Translations under genes and position numbers: made by a program
Notes under the pieces: model-generated
What the model was told of the DNA's origin: nothing
Seen by the model: only the letters and a program-made list of their open reading frames with translations
The model's database searches: none
NCBI GenBank assembly: GCA_047603135.1
Contig: JBLKOW010000023.1
Span: 1 to 14,012, forward strand
Length of the DNA stretch: 14,012 bases
Source: JACJVV01 sp047603135
GTDB taxonomy: Archaea; Nanobdellota; Nanobdellia; Woesearchaeales; JACJVV01
Reading direction: 5' to 3'
Shown: piece after piece, positions 6,615-13,338 of the stretch
Position numbering within the stretch: the first letter of the stretch is position 1
Layout of the letters: each line of letters opens with the position of its first letter

Positions 6615-7466
6615 ATGAATCAGGTTCCTGAAATAAGTGCAACGACGGCCCCCTCATTTTCTGAGACCATTATGCATTTTGGTGAGGAACAGCCTAACCA
6701 AGAAACACTTGATGAACAAGTCCACATCTTACTTGATAAAATTAAAGAGGGTGAGGCGCGGGTATCTTTACATAATTCTTCACATTTAATATATCCTGCA
6801 GTGCATGGTACAGTTTCGACTGATGCAGTTGCTGATATTGCACCTTTTTTGCGTGGCGAAAAAGAGGTTCTTGGAGATAATGGTTTTTCTATATTACTTG
6901 AAAAATATAGAGATCAATTACATACTTATTTTAACGGTGAACGATTAGTAAATCAGCCGGATCAGCCTTTTGACAAGGGATATGCTAATATGGCTTTATT
7001 ATGGTATTTTGCATTCCCACCGCGAGGTAAGGATTCTGCTTTAGAGTTTTTACATACTATGACTAATGATTCTTTTTTACGTCCTTCTTATTCTCATAGG
7101 TTAGAGAATAGGTTAATAGATTTTTCACATACCGAAGGAATTTCTTCAGTAATGGTTCATGGGGTAAATGGATATGATAATGTTCATTCATCGTTAGTTT
7201 TTTGTAAATTATTTCCTGCAAAGAATGGTACTCAATACACTTTTTTAGGTACTGAGGTACGTCGTATTGATGGTGAAGGGGAATATGATATTGCTCTTTG
7301 TCATAAAGGAAGTGATGCTACTTCATTTTTTGCAGCTACCATTGGTGGCCCGCGTATTGATTTAAATCGTGCTATTATCAAGTATGAACTTGATTCAATG
7401 AAATCGATTCAAGAAAATCGTGCTACTTTACAACCATTTGAACGATATTTAAGTAAATCTGATTAA
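6615..7466 (+). CDS. Unrecognised soluble protein
   Basis: I do not recognise this gene. From 6615 it encodes 283 residues; starting at the ATG at 6609 adds two (Met-Glu). I prefer 6615 because the only Shine-Dalgarno, GGTGA at 6604-6608, is correctly spaced for it. There is no signal peptide or long hydrophobic segment, so it is probably cytosolic. The first 30 residues are Ser/Thr/Glu-rich and probably disordered. The rest is mixed and globular, with aromatic- and glycine-rich patches such as ANMALLWYFAFPPRG, VMVHGVNGYDNVHSS and FFAATIGGPRIDL, and several His residues. The last segment can resemble a beta-rich fold, but no catalytic motif is convincing. The gene is divergent from the TrmB regulator, which could control it, and convergent with the AK6-like gene. 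It ends with TAA. Confidence 0.75.
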   Translation: MNQVPEISATTAPSFSETIMHFGEEQPNQETLDEQVHILLDKIKEGEARVSLHNSSHLIYPAVHGTVSTDAVADIAPFLRGEKEVLGDNGFSILLEKYRDQLHTYFNGERLVNQPDQPFDKGYANMALLWYFAFPPRGKDSALEFLHTMTNDSFLRPSYSHRLENRLIDFSHTEGISSVMVHGVNGYDNVHSSLVFCKLFPAKNGTQYTFLGTEVRRIDGEGEYDIALCHKGSDATSFFAATIGGPRIDLNRAIIKYELDSMKSIQENRATLQPFERYLSKSD

Positions 7467-7492
7467 GTACAGGTTTTGATTATATTATATTC

Positions 7493-8065
7493 TTAAGAAT
7501 TACTTTTTGTATTACTGTTCTGTATTTTTTTTATTTCTTGTATAATCTTTTGGACATCTCGTTTATTCCAACATTGCATGATTTTATGTTTTTCTTGAGC
7601 TTCTGTTTCACATATTTCAAAAATTTCTGCTTCAAGGTTTTCTTTGATTTTTAAAGCGCTATATCTTCTTTGTATGAGGCGTTTTTGGAGTGTTTTTAAG
7701 TTACATCGCGCGACAATACATAATGTAATTATTTTAGATGAAGTATGGTGACTTAAATGTGAATCAATAATAATGATTGGCTCTTTCTGGGTATCTTTTT
7801 GTGCTCTTTTTATTCTTTCCTTTTGCTGATTTTTCCTCCTTTTTTTGAACGTATACATAATTTCATTATATGTCTTAGCTACGGATTGTGCAAATTTTCT
7901 TTCATTAACAATAACGCAGTTTCTCAGGCTGTCTTTTTTTTCTGCAAGATTGTATTTTTTAATAAGGGTGTTGCCATTTATGTATTTACCTTGTATTTTT
8001 TGTGCAAGTATTTTTGCATACGTTGTTTTTCCCGTTCCAGGGGTCCCGGTAACTGCAATGAGCAT
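7493..8065 (-). CDS. Archaeal AK6/Fap7-like adenylate kinase (NTPase)
   Basis: A small P-loop kinase of the AK6 type; family members act as adenylate kinases and, as Fap7, in late small-subunit ribosome maturation. From 8065 the protein has 190 residues. It starts MLIAVTGTPGTGKTT with the Walker A motif GTPGTGKT at residues 7-14. It continues with IDSHLSHH near residue 101, and then CIVARCNLKTLQKRLIQRRY with KENLEAEIFEICETEA, the lid/NMP region typical of archaeal AK6. A Lys/Arg/Gln-rich stretch around residues 74-95 is unusually basic. An ATG at 8083 would add six residues, but it lies only about 10 bases from the TATA box at 8090-8095, while the ATG at 8065 lies about 27 bases from it and begins exactly at the conserved family N-terminus. 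The gene is divergent from MBF1 and convergent with the unknown gene. Confidence 0.88.
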   Translation of the reverse strand: MLIAVTGTPGTGKTTYAKILAQKIQGKYINGNTLIKKYNLAEKKDSLRNCVIVNERKFAQSVAKTYNEIMYTFKKRRKNQQKERIKRAQKDTQKEPIIIIDSHLSHHTSSKIITLCIVARCNLKTLQKRLIQRRYSALKIKENLEAEIFEICETEAQEKHKIMQCWNKRDVQKIIQEIKKIQNSNTKSNS

Positions 8066-8086
8066 AGTATACTTCTGTATCATAAT

Positions 8087-8096
8087 CTATTTAAAC
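8087..8096. promoter_or_regulatory. Shared bidirectional TATA box for AK6-like and MBF1 genes
   Basis: CTATTTAAAC contains the self-complementary TTTAAA at 8090-8095. It lies 24-25 bases from the MBF1 ATG at 8117 and about 27 bases from the kinase ATG at 8065. I see no other good TATA box for either gene in the 51 bases between the two ATGs. Confidence 0.6.
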
Positions 8097-8116
8097 TCTT
8101 TTATTTTTAGAGTAGT

Positions 8117-8608
8117 ATGCAATGCGAAATGTGTGGCATTCAAAAAGAGCCTTCTGATCTTATATATGTACGAATTGAAGGTTCCCTTCTTAAAGTTTGT
8201 CAAGAGTGCGGGAAGCATGGTGAATTTGTTCGAAAAGTTTCTGAATTAATGCGTCCAAAACAAGCATCTACTAAGGCTCCTATTTCTCGTTCAGTTTATG
8301 AGCCAGACCATGAAGAAGTTGTTGTGGATGACTTCGCATCTCGAATTCGGATTGCGCGTGAAAAAAAAGGTTTAACTCAAAAAGAATTTGCAACAGCTGT
8401 TAATGAAAAAGAATCTTTAATTCATAAAATTGAAACAGGGTCAATCGATATTAGTCTTGCATTAGCTCGCAAGTTTGAGCGTTTTTTCTCAATTTCACTT
8501 ATAGAAGAAATTGAGATTTCTCATGTTCGGCCTCAAACAAGAGCTCCATCAGAAAGTCTAACATTAGGAGATATTATTTCGATTAAAAAACGTACTCGAA
8601 AAAAGTAG
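8117..8608 (+). CDS. Multiprotein bridging factor 1 (MBF1)-type zinc-ribbon HTH protein
   Basis: A 163-residue archaeal MBF1, a helix-turn-helix protein thought to act in translation or transcription and found near-universally in archaea. The N-terminus has a zinc ribbon with Cys3, Cys6, Cys28 and Cys31 (CEMC and CQEC). After a flexible linker (about 40-70) comes a Cro/C1-type HTH at about 75-130: IRIAREKKGLTQKEFATAVN and ESLIHKIETGSIDISLALAR. The C-terminal tail ends in a basic cluster, KKRTRKK. The length and domain order match archaeal MBF1. The ATG at 8117 sits 24-25 bases from the shared TATA box and has no Shine-Dalgarno, so it is leaderless. TAG is the stop, followed by six Ts at 8617-8622. 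It is divergent from the AK6-like gene. Confidence 0.93.
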   Translation: MQCEMCGIQKEPSDLIYVRIEGSLLKVCQECGKHGEFVRKVSELMRPKQASTKAPISRSVYEPDHEEVVVDDFASRIRIAREKKGLTQKEFATAVNEKESLIHKIETGSIDISLALARKFERFFSISLIEEIEISHVRPQTRAPSESLTLGDIISIKKRTRKK

Positions 8609-8616
8609 TGCGTATA

Positions 8617-8622
8617 TTTTTT
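8617..8622 (+). terminator. T-run after MBF1
   Basis: Six Ts start 9 bases after the MBF1 stop. Archaeal RNA polymerase ends at such T-tracts without a hairpin. The site lies just before the convergent stop of the membrane gene. Confidence 0.4.
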
Positions 8623-8627
8623 ATAAT

Positions 8628-10013
8628 TTATTCTTGAGAATTAATTTTCCAAATTTCACACTCTGTATTTGCAAATTCTTTTTCGGCAAGGTCTGTTGTA
8701 TCTAATAAAAATAGTATTCCATTACGCTTTTCCCAAATATTTGTTGGGGAATTTTCTCGTGTAAGAAATATGTGGGTTGTTTCATAAAATGTAAGAATGT
8801 TTTGAGTCATTTCTTTGTTCCTACTTGCAATAGTTGTTTCAATGTTAGTTGTTTTTTCTGTATTAAATGGTTCTTGTAAATAATTATCAGTGATTACTTT
8901 ATTGTTTGTGTAAAATGCAATTCGTGACCCATCATTCCAATGTGCAAAGATTGTTGTTTGGTTTGTTATATTATTATTCAGCCAGGCATAGCATTCTTTT
9001 TGTTCATCATTCATAGGGGTAAATGCAGTTACATACGTGATACTTGAAATAAGAATACTACATGCAATTAAACATACTGATAAAAATTGCAGTTCAGGAC
9101 TTTCCCATTTTTCTTGAATTAGTTTTTCAATTAATTTTGTTGTATAATATATACTCATTATGGTTAATAATATGAGTCCAGTTTCAATATTAAGTAGTGT
9201 TATAATTATGCCACTTATGGTGAGTAATGTAGCTTTTTTTTCTTTTTTATAGAATAGTATAAACCCACATAATCCAATAATAAGGACAATAATTGAGAGC
9301 GCTGTTACTTCCCCAAATTCGATAAAGTGGGTTGGATTAAAGGTAATAATTGATGCTGTAGTTGGCATATACATAACAGATAAGCTTGCAATGATTAGGA
9401 ATGCGGGCAAGAATTTTTTTGAAATCTTTTCATAATATATTTCATATGCAATATATATGAAAAGAATTAGAGTCATAAATGGATTATATAATGCAGTTAT
9501 TGTATAGGGGATGATTGCTATTAATGGTTGTTTTTTGAAGAGTGTAAACAATGTAATAAGAGACATTACTAGTGCAACAGTTAAGCTTGTGATTTCTGTG
9601 CTTATTTGAATAAAAAAAGGACTAATAGGAATTACTAAAAATAATAATGGTTGGTTGAATTGCCAAATAATATATGCTATAATGCTTATTATTATGGTCG
9701 ATATAATTACTAATGTTATTTCAATAGGGATTAATTGAGTAATAAACTGAAGCGGACGTGCTGTAAATGCATTCCACTGTTTTCCAGTTAACTCGTCATT
9801 TGTTGTTTTTGCTTCTGCACTTCTTACTATGTCAATTGCTGTTGGTTGCATTAATCCATTAAATGTGATTGTGTTGTATGCAATAAGTGTTATACCTACG
9901 ATAAGAAAAAAGATAAGACCTATTCTTTGTGCATTATGATATGTGATTGTTGTGTTACTGAAATAGGACTCTTTTTTTTCTTTTTTTAGCATACCTTTTT
10001 TAGTTTTCTTCAT
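8628..10013 (-). CDS. Multi-pass membrane protein, degenerate GT-C/STT3-like, second of a pair
   Basis: From the ATG at 10013 the protein has 461 residues. A GTG at 10028 would add five and overlap the upstream gene by 14 bases. I prefer 10013 because it follows the upstream stop by one base and GTGAG lies about 10 bases before it. It has a Lys-rich N-terminus (about 6-20, counted from the GTG), about nine hydrophobic segments to residue 335, then a C-terminal soluble domain. That domain has CYAWLNNNITNQTT and HWNDGSRIAFYTNNK, which recall the WWDYG-containing domain of STT3/AglB-type transferases in weakened form. The same domain occurs in the preceding gene, so they are paralogs. The loop after the first span (QPTAIDIVRSAE) lacks the acidic residue pair expected of an active GT-C enzyme; only a later Asp66 is near. 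The role is probably envelope glycan or protein modification, but this is uncertain. Confidence 0.7.
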   Translation of the reverse strand: MKKTKKGMLKKEKKESYFSNTTITYHNAQRIGLIFFLIVGITLIAYNTITFNGLMQPTAIDIVRSAEAKTTNDELTGKQWNAFTARPLQFITQLIPIEITLVIISTIIISIIAYIIWQFNQPLLFLVIPISPFFIQISTEITSLTVALVMSLITLFTLFKKQPLIAIIPYTITALYNPFMTLILFIYIAYEIYYEKISKKFLPAFLIIASLSVMYMPTTASIITFNPTHFIEFGEVTALSIIVLIIGLCGFILFYKKEKKATLLTISGIIITLLNIETGLILLTIMSIYYTTKLIEKLIQEKWESPELQFLSVCLIACSILISSITYVTAFTPMNDEQKECYAWLNNNITNQTTIFAHWNDGSRIAFYTNNKVITDNYLQEPFNTEKTTNIETTIASRNKEMTQNILTFYETTHIFLTRENSPTNIWEKRNGILFLLDTTDLAEKEFANTECEIWKINSQE

Positions 10014-10014
10014 T

Positions 10015-11523
10015 TTAATTTCGCTCACTACTTACAATACATTTCACTTCAAAAATAGTAATCCTTCGCGGTTCTTCTTTTGTGTATATTGGTACGACGC
10101 ACTCAGTATCTGCATATCTTAATCTATCAACATTATATTTTTGATATGCATAATCCATTAAGATGAAATCAACTTCATAAAAATTGAGAAGCTGAAGTGC
10201 CTTAACTATTGAGGGAGAAATATACATTATTCTAATATCATTTGCTCGTTCATTAATATCATGTATGCCTAAAAAGTGTGTGTCTATAATGTTTTTTCTA
10301 TTTGTATAGTATGTTAGGCTGTGGCCTTCTTCAAGCGTGGTTAATAGGGTGCTATTCTCAGGGATGTTTTCTTTAATCCATGCATATGTTTCTAGTTTTG
10401 TATTGTCGATAAATGGTTTTTCTTGTAATGCAATAATAGTACTGCTTCCTGTCGTAATGGCAAAAATACTCATGATTAAAATTCCACTTAATTTATGATA
10501 TTGTTTATATTTTGTTTCTTTAATGAATTCCGTACTTTTTACAATAAATAGGCCTGTGCAGATAGTGAGTAATAAGCCAAGATATATTAGACCAATCTCA
10601 AGAGGGAGCAAACGAAGTAGTAAGAGTGCAGTTATAACTCCTGTACTTGCAATAATCATGTATAGTTTTGGATCGCGAGAGATAAATGTGTATTTGTAGA
10701 GTGCGTAGACTCCACAAACTAAAGGTACTATCCCAATGTATGTAATTATTGCAACAAGCTCTAAATCAGTAAAAAAGTTTTGTAAGATTTCTAAAGGAAT
10801 GTTTTGCCATATGATTGCTGGTCCGTGTATTGTTAATGCATTTTTATATATCAAAAATTGTGACCAGATTGCAAAAAACACCGTAAATATAATGGCTTCT
10901 TTTTGATTTTGTTCAATTACAATATTAGTTGTGCGTAGAAGTATTGCGTAAGTGATTAATATTAATCCTAAAATTAAGATATGAGGGGTAATTAGTGCAA
11001 GGCCAATAATTGTTATTAAGAATGGATAAATATTTTTTTTACCTTCACCAATATTAATGAAATAGAATATTGCAAAAAACATGAGTGGTATAGTAATAAA
11101 TATAGTGTTAATGCTGTTTGTTGTGTTTTGAATATATACAGGCAAGCTAATACTCATAATGCTGGTGAAGAAGGCAATTGTATTTTTTTTAGTTAGTTTT
11201 TTTGTTATGAAATAAATTGCAATACTTATGGTACTTGCAATTAATACAGGAATTATATATAATGCAACGCTTTTTGGAAAAATAGTAAGTAATCCTGCAA
11301 TTAGAAACGGTGTTCCAGGATTAAACATATTTGTTCGACCACCATAACTTAGCTGATCATTGTACAACGGAATTCCATTTTCTTTAATATTTTCGGCGTT
11401 TCTTAGTATAAAGTGAGACCCATCGTTCTTTAAACTAGGTGATATGAATGCAACGCTACTTACTATAGCTGTGCTTATCGTAATGATAAGCATAAGTAAA
11501 AATATTTCACTTTTTTGCTTCAT
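10015..11523 (-). CDS. Multi-pass membrane protein, GT-C glycosyltransferase-like (STT3-related)
   Basis: A 502-residue membrane protein that begins with a hydrophobic anchor (7-27) followed by an extracytoplasmic loop: NDGSHFILRNAENIKENG, then PLYNDQLSYGGR and NPGTPFL. Asp34 in this loop sits where GT-C glycosyltransferases carry a catalytic Asp. About nine more hydrophobic segments follow up to 365. The C-terminal soluble domain (about 375-502) has LETYAWIKENIPENST and LEEGHSLTYYTNRKNIID, the STT3-like layout in which the WWDYG motif is replaced by LEEG. This would be a transfer of a lipid-linked sugar at the membrane, if active. The true substrate and whether it is an oligosaccharyltransferase are unknown. 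The ATG at 11523 has an ATTTTTAT box about 26 bases upstream, and the stop lies one base before the second paralog's ATG. Confidence 0.72.
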   Translation of the reverse strand: MKQKSEIFLLMLIITISTAIVSSVAFISPSLKNDGSHFILRNAENIKENGIPLYNDQLSYGGRTNMFNPGTPFLIAGLLTIFPKSVALYIIPVLIASTISIAIYFITKKLTKKNTIAFFTSIMSISLPVYIQNTTNSINTIFITIPLMFFAIFYFINIGEGKKNIYPFLITIIGLALITPHILILGLILITYAILLRTTNIVIEQNQKEAIIFTVFFAIWSQFLIYKNALTIHGPAIIWQNIPLEILQNFFTDLELVAIITYIGIVPLVCGVYALYKYTFISRDPKLYMIIASTGVITALLLLRLLPLEIGLIYLGLLLTICTGLFIVKSTEFIKETKYKQYHKLSGILIMSIFAITTGSSTIIALQEKPFIDNTKLETYAWIKENIPENSTLLTTLEEGHSLTYYTNRKNIIDTHFLGIHDINERANDIRIMYISPSIVKALQLLNFYEVDFILMDYAYQKYNVDRLRYADTECVVPIYTKEEPRRITIFEVKCIVSSERN

Positions 11524-11545
11524 ATTTCATATATTTTTACTATGC

Positions 11546-11553
11546 ATAAAAAT
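11546..11553 (-). promoter_or_regulatory. TATA-like box of the GT-C pair
   Basis: The minus strand reads ATTTTTAT, centred about 26 bases from the ATG at 11523. It is weaker than the other boxes but correctly spaced. Confidence 0.45.
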
Positions 11554-11575
11554 ATTTCGGATATTCTATACAAAA

Positions 11576-11583
11576 TTATATTA
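11576..11583 (+). promoter_or_regulatory. TATA box of radB
   Basis: TTATATTA is centred 27-28 bases upstream of the ATG at 11607, consistent with leaderless expression. No Shine-Dalgarno precedes the ATG. Confidence 0.55.
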
Positions 11584-11606
11584 ACGATAACATTTTTTCA
11601 TATTGT

Positions 11607-12479
11607 ATGGATAAGACAGATATATTGCAAAAAAAGAATCATGATGAGGATGATTTATTAAAAAGCGAATCTCCTAGTACGTCTGCTCAGATTCATTCTA
11701 AAAATTTTGATTCACTAGCTTTGGAGAATTCGAAATCAAGTGAGGAAATATCCTCTCGTTCATCCTCTGTTTCTCCAGTTTCGCCACCTCAAAAATTACC
11801 CTATACTAAACAATCAACTGGTAATGCTGATTTAGATGCTTTTTTGAATGGAGGGTACGATGGAGATGTTATTACAACTTTTTACGGACCTTCTGGGGTT
11901 GGAAAGACTACTCTTTGTATTCTTGCAGCAATAACTGTTGTTCGTTCGGGAAAGCGAGTTATTTATATTGACACTGAGGCAAGTTTTTCTGTTGAACGTC
12001 TTATCCAATTAGCTCCCGATGATTATGAATACATTCTTTCTAATTTATTATTTCTTAGACCAGTTGATTTTGAAGAACAACAAAAGGCATTTGACAAATT
12101 ACGTACGCTCGTTGATAAAAATATTGGTTTAGTTGTTATTGATACTATTTCAATGCTTTATCGGTTAGCTGTTGGTCAAACTAAAGATGTTTATGATGTT
12201 AATAAGAAGTTAGGGATGCAATTGTCTTTTTTAACTGAAATTGCTCGCAAAAAACATATCCCAGTTATTATTGCAAATCAAGTGTATTCTTCTTTTGAAG
12301 ATAAAGATAAGGTTAATATGGTTGGTGGAGATATTTTAAGATATAGTAGTAAAACTCTTATTGAACTTCAGTCCTCAGTAACGGGCTCACGTACACTCAT
12401 TATTCGTAAATCTCGTTCTTTACCTGAAGGTAAAATGTTTGATTTTGATATAATACAAGAAGGAATAAAAAAACAATAA
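11607..12479 (+). CDS. radB: DNA repair and recombination protein RadB
   Basis: A RecA/RadA-fold ATPase paralog found in many archaea, thought to aid RadA in homologous recombination. Conserved features from residue 70 on are STGNADLDAFLNGG (70-83), Walker A GPSGVGKT (94-101), IYIDTEASFSVERL (119-132), Walker B LVVIDT (175-180) and IIANQVYSSF (221-230), with a late GGDILRYSSKTLIEL. The N-terminal helix-hairpin-helix domain of RadA is missing, which is the RadB hallmark. At 290 residues it is longer than the 220-235 usual for RadB because of a Ser/Glu/Asp-rich tail at about 1-65, which looks disordered. It is convergent with uS2, with stops 16 bases apart. Its ATG is leaderless by the TATA distance. 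A start at a later ATG is not available before the conserved core, so the tail appears genuine. Confidence 0.93.
   Translation: MDKTDILQKKNHDEDDLLKSESPSTSAQIHSKNFDSLALENSKSSEEISSRSSSVSPVSPPQKLPYTKQSTGNADLDAFLNGGYDGDVITTFYGPSGVGKTTLCILAAITVVRSGKRVIYIDTEASFSVERLIQLAPDDYEYILSNLLFLRPVDFEEQQKAFDKLRTLVDKNIGLVVIDTISMLYRLAVGQTKDVYDVNKKLGMQLSFLTEIARKKHIPVIIANQVYSSFEDKDKVNMVGGDILRYSSKTLIELQSSVTGSRTLIIRKSRSLPEGKMFDFDIIQEGIKKQ
12467..12473 (-). terminator. T-run after uS2 (inside the radB 3' end)
   Basis: Seven Ts on the minus strand lie about 23 bases past the uS2 stop, within the last codons of radB (Lys-Lys). It could terminate the uS2 transcript; Lys codons also create such runs, so the call is tentative. 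Confidence 0.3.
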
Positions 12480-12495
12480 AATAATTATGAATGAT

Positions 12496-13101
12496 TTAAT
12501 CTTCACTCATAAATTCTTCAAATTTAACAGGCATTTCACTTTCATCTTTTATTTCTCCTTTTGCTTTTAATGATTCGCGTGCAAGGAGATAGAATATGAG
12601 TCCAAGACTTTTATGGCCTTTATTGTTACATGGTATGATGAAATCAATGTTATTCGCATTATTATTTGTATCACACAAAGCTAATACTGGAATGCCCATT
12701 TTTGCAGCATCACGAATAGCGTTTCGGTCTGCCCATTCATCAACAACTATCATGAGTTTTTTTTCAATAAATGTTTCAAGTTCTATGTTTGTTAAAACTC
12801 CAGGAGGGTATCGTTTTGCAAATACATCGATTCCTGTTGCAGTATTAAATTTCTTTACTGCTTTCCATCCATTTTCTCTTCGACAGACAACTAAAATATC
12901 TTCAGGTTTATATTGGGCGATAAGGTTTGCACCAATACGGATTCTTTCATCGATTTTTTGTAAATTTAAAACGCTTAATCCATCTGGTCGTGTTTTATAA
13001 ATAAATGGACTCATAGCTTTTGTTCTAAATTTAGTTCCAATATGAATTCCTGATTTAAGATAGGATTCATGAGGGAGTAACATATCTTTTTGTTCGTTCA
13101 T
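12496..13101 (-). CDS. rps2: 30S ribosomal protein S2 (uS2), archaeal type
   Basis: A 201-residue small-subunit protein that binds at the 30S head/body junction. Conserved blocks are YLKSGIHIGTKFRTK (14-28), FIYKTRPDGLSVLNLQKIDE (33-52), YPPGVLTN (98-105), DRNAIRDAAKMGIPVLALCD (about 124-143), and IPCNNKGHKSLGLIFYLLAR. The order and sequence are archaeal rather than bacterial, and the length fits archaeal S2. A strong Shine-Dalgarno, GGAGG (13109-13113), lies 7 bases before the ATG, so unlike its neighbours this mRNA has a real leader, with three hairpins. It is not next to the RNA polymerase subunit, enolase or other ribosomal genes that often accompany archaeal S2. It is divergent from primase and convergent with radB. 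Confidence 0.96.
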   Translation of the reverse strand: MNEQKDMLLPHESYLKSGIHIGTKFRTKAMSPFIYKTRPDGLSVLNLQKIDERIRIGANLIAQYKPEDILVVCRRENGWKAVKKFNTATGIDVFAKRYPPGVLTNIELETFIEKKLMIVVDEWADRNAIRDAAKMGIPVLALCDTNNNANNIDFIIPCNNKGHKSLGLIFYLLARESLKAKGEIKDESEMPVKFEEFMSED

Positions 13102-13108
13102 GGTATTT

Positions 13109-13113
13109 CCTCC
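13109..13113 (-). promoter_or_regulatory. Shine-Dalgarno site of the uS2 gene
   Basis: GGAGG on the minus strand, 7 bases from the ATG. It is the strongest Shine-Dalgarno in the window and fixes the start at 13101. Confidence 0.75.
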
Positions 13114-13116
13114 AAA

Positions 13117-13172
13117 GGTTTTTAACCCGCGTTTGCGTTCAAACGGACCAAGTTTTTTTTCACCTCACTTGG
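13117..13172 (-). promoter_or_regulatory. Structured leader of uS2: three tandem hairpins
   Basis: Three hairpins with two bases between each occupy this stretch just before the Shine-Dalgarno: arms GGTT/AACC at 13117-13127 with a 3-base loop, CGTTTG/CAAACG at 13130-13145 with a 4-base loop, and CCAAGT/ACTTGG at 13148-13172 with a 13-base loop. The region is markedly richer in G and C than its surroundings. In the minus-strand reading the big loop shows GAGGTGA (13160-13166). The array is likely to affect uS2 translation, perhaps by feedback from the protein, which is inference. Confidence 0.5.
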
Positions 13173-13229
13173 CACTGCAATCATATTGTCATAATTGCTT
13201 TCGGTAATATAATGATGAATCTTGGATTG

Positions 13230-13237
13230 TTTATAAA
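13230..13237 (-). promoter_or_regulatory. Candidate TATA box of the uS2 gene
   Basis: TTTATAAA, the same palindromic word as at glmS and the winged-helix gene. On the minus strand it predicts a start near 13208 and a leader of about 105 bases. An alternative TAATATAA-like box at about 13204-13212 would shorten the leader. Confidence 0.5.
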
Positions 13238-13310
13238 TTTGACTATTTTATATTAGCTTATTTCTTTTGTTTTATGGCACTGGACATTTAGGGAGGTATG
13301 GTGACAAAAC

Positions 13311-13318
13311 ATATAAAT
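13311..13318 (+). promoter_or_regulatory. TATA box of the primase gene
   Basis: ATATAAAT is centred 24-25 bases upstream of the ATG at 13339, with an A-rich stretch (GACAAAAC) before it as expected for a BRE. Leaderless expression is likely. Confidence 0.6.
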
Positions 13319-13338
13319 TTCTCATCAGTTTAGAAAGT

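Noticed and set aside
7799..8249. Overlapping + strand frames opposite the AK6-like gene and into MBF1
   Set aside because: They conflict with the P-loop kinase and with the MBF1 zinc ribbon, which are both strongly conserved.
11551..11565. AATAT-TTCGG-ATATT inverted repeat between radB and the GT-C pair
   Set aside because: The arms are only five AT bases, which is expected by chance here.
12596..13000. + strand frame opposite uS2
   Set aside because: The minus-strand uS2 blocks are unmistakable; the other frame is a by-product.
13298..13333. 11-codon frame MVTKHINFSSV after GGGAGGT
   Set aside because: The Shine-Dalgarno directly abuts its ATG, and the frame overlaps the primase TATA box, so it is more likely a chance frame.
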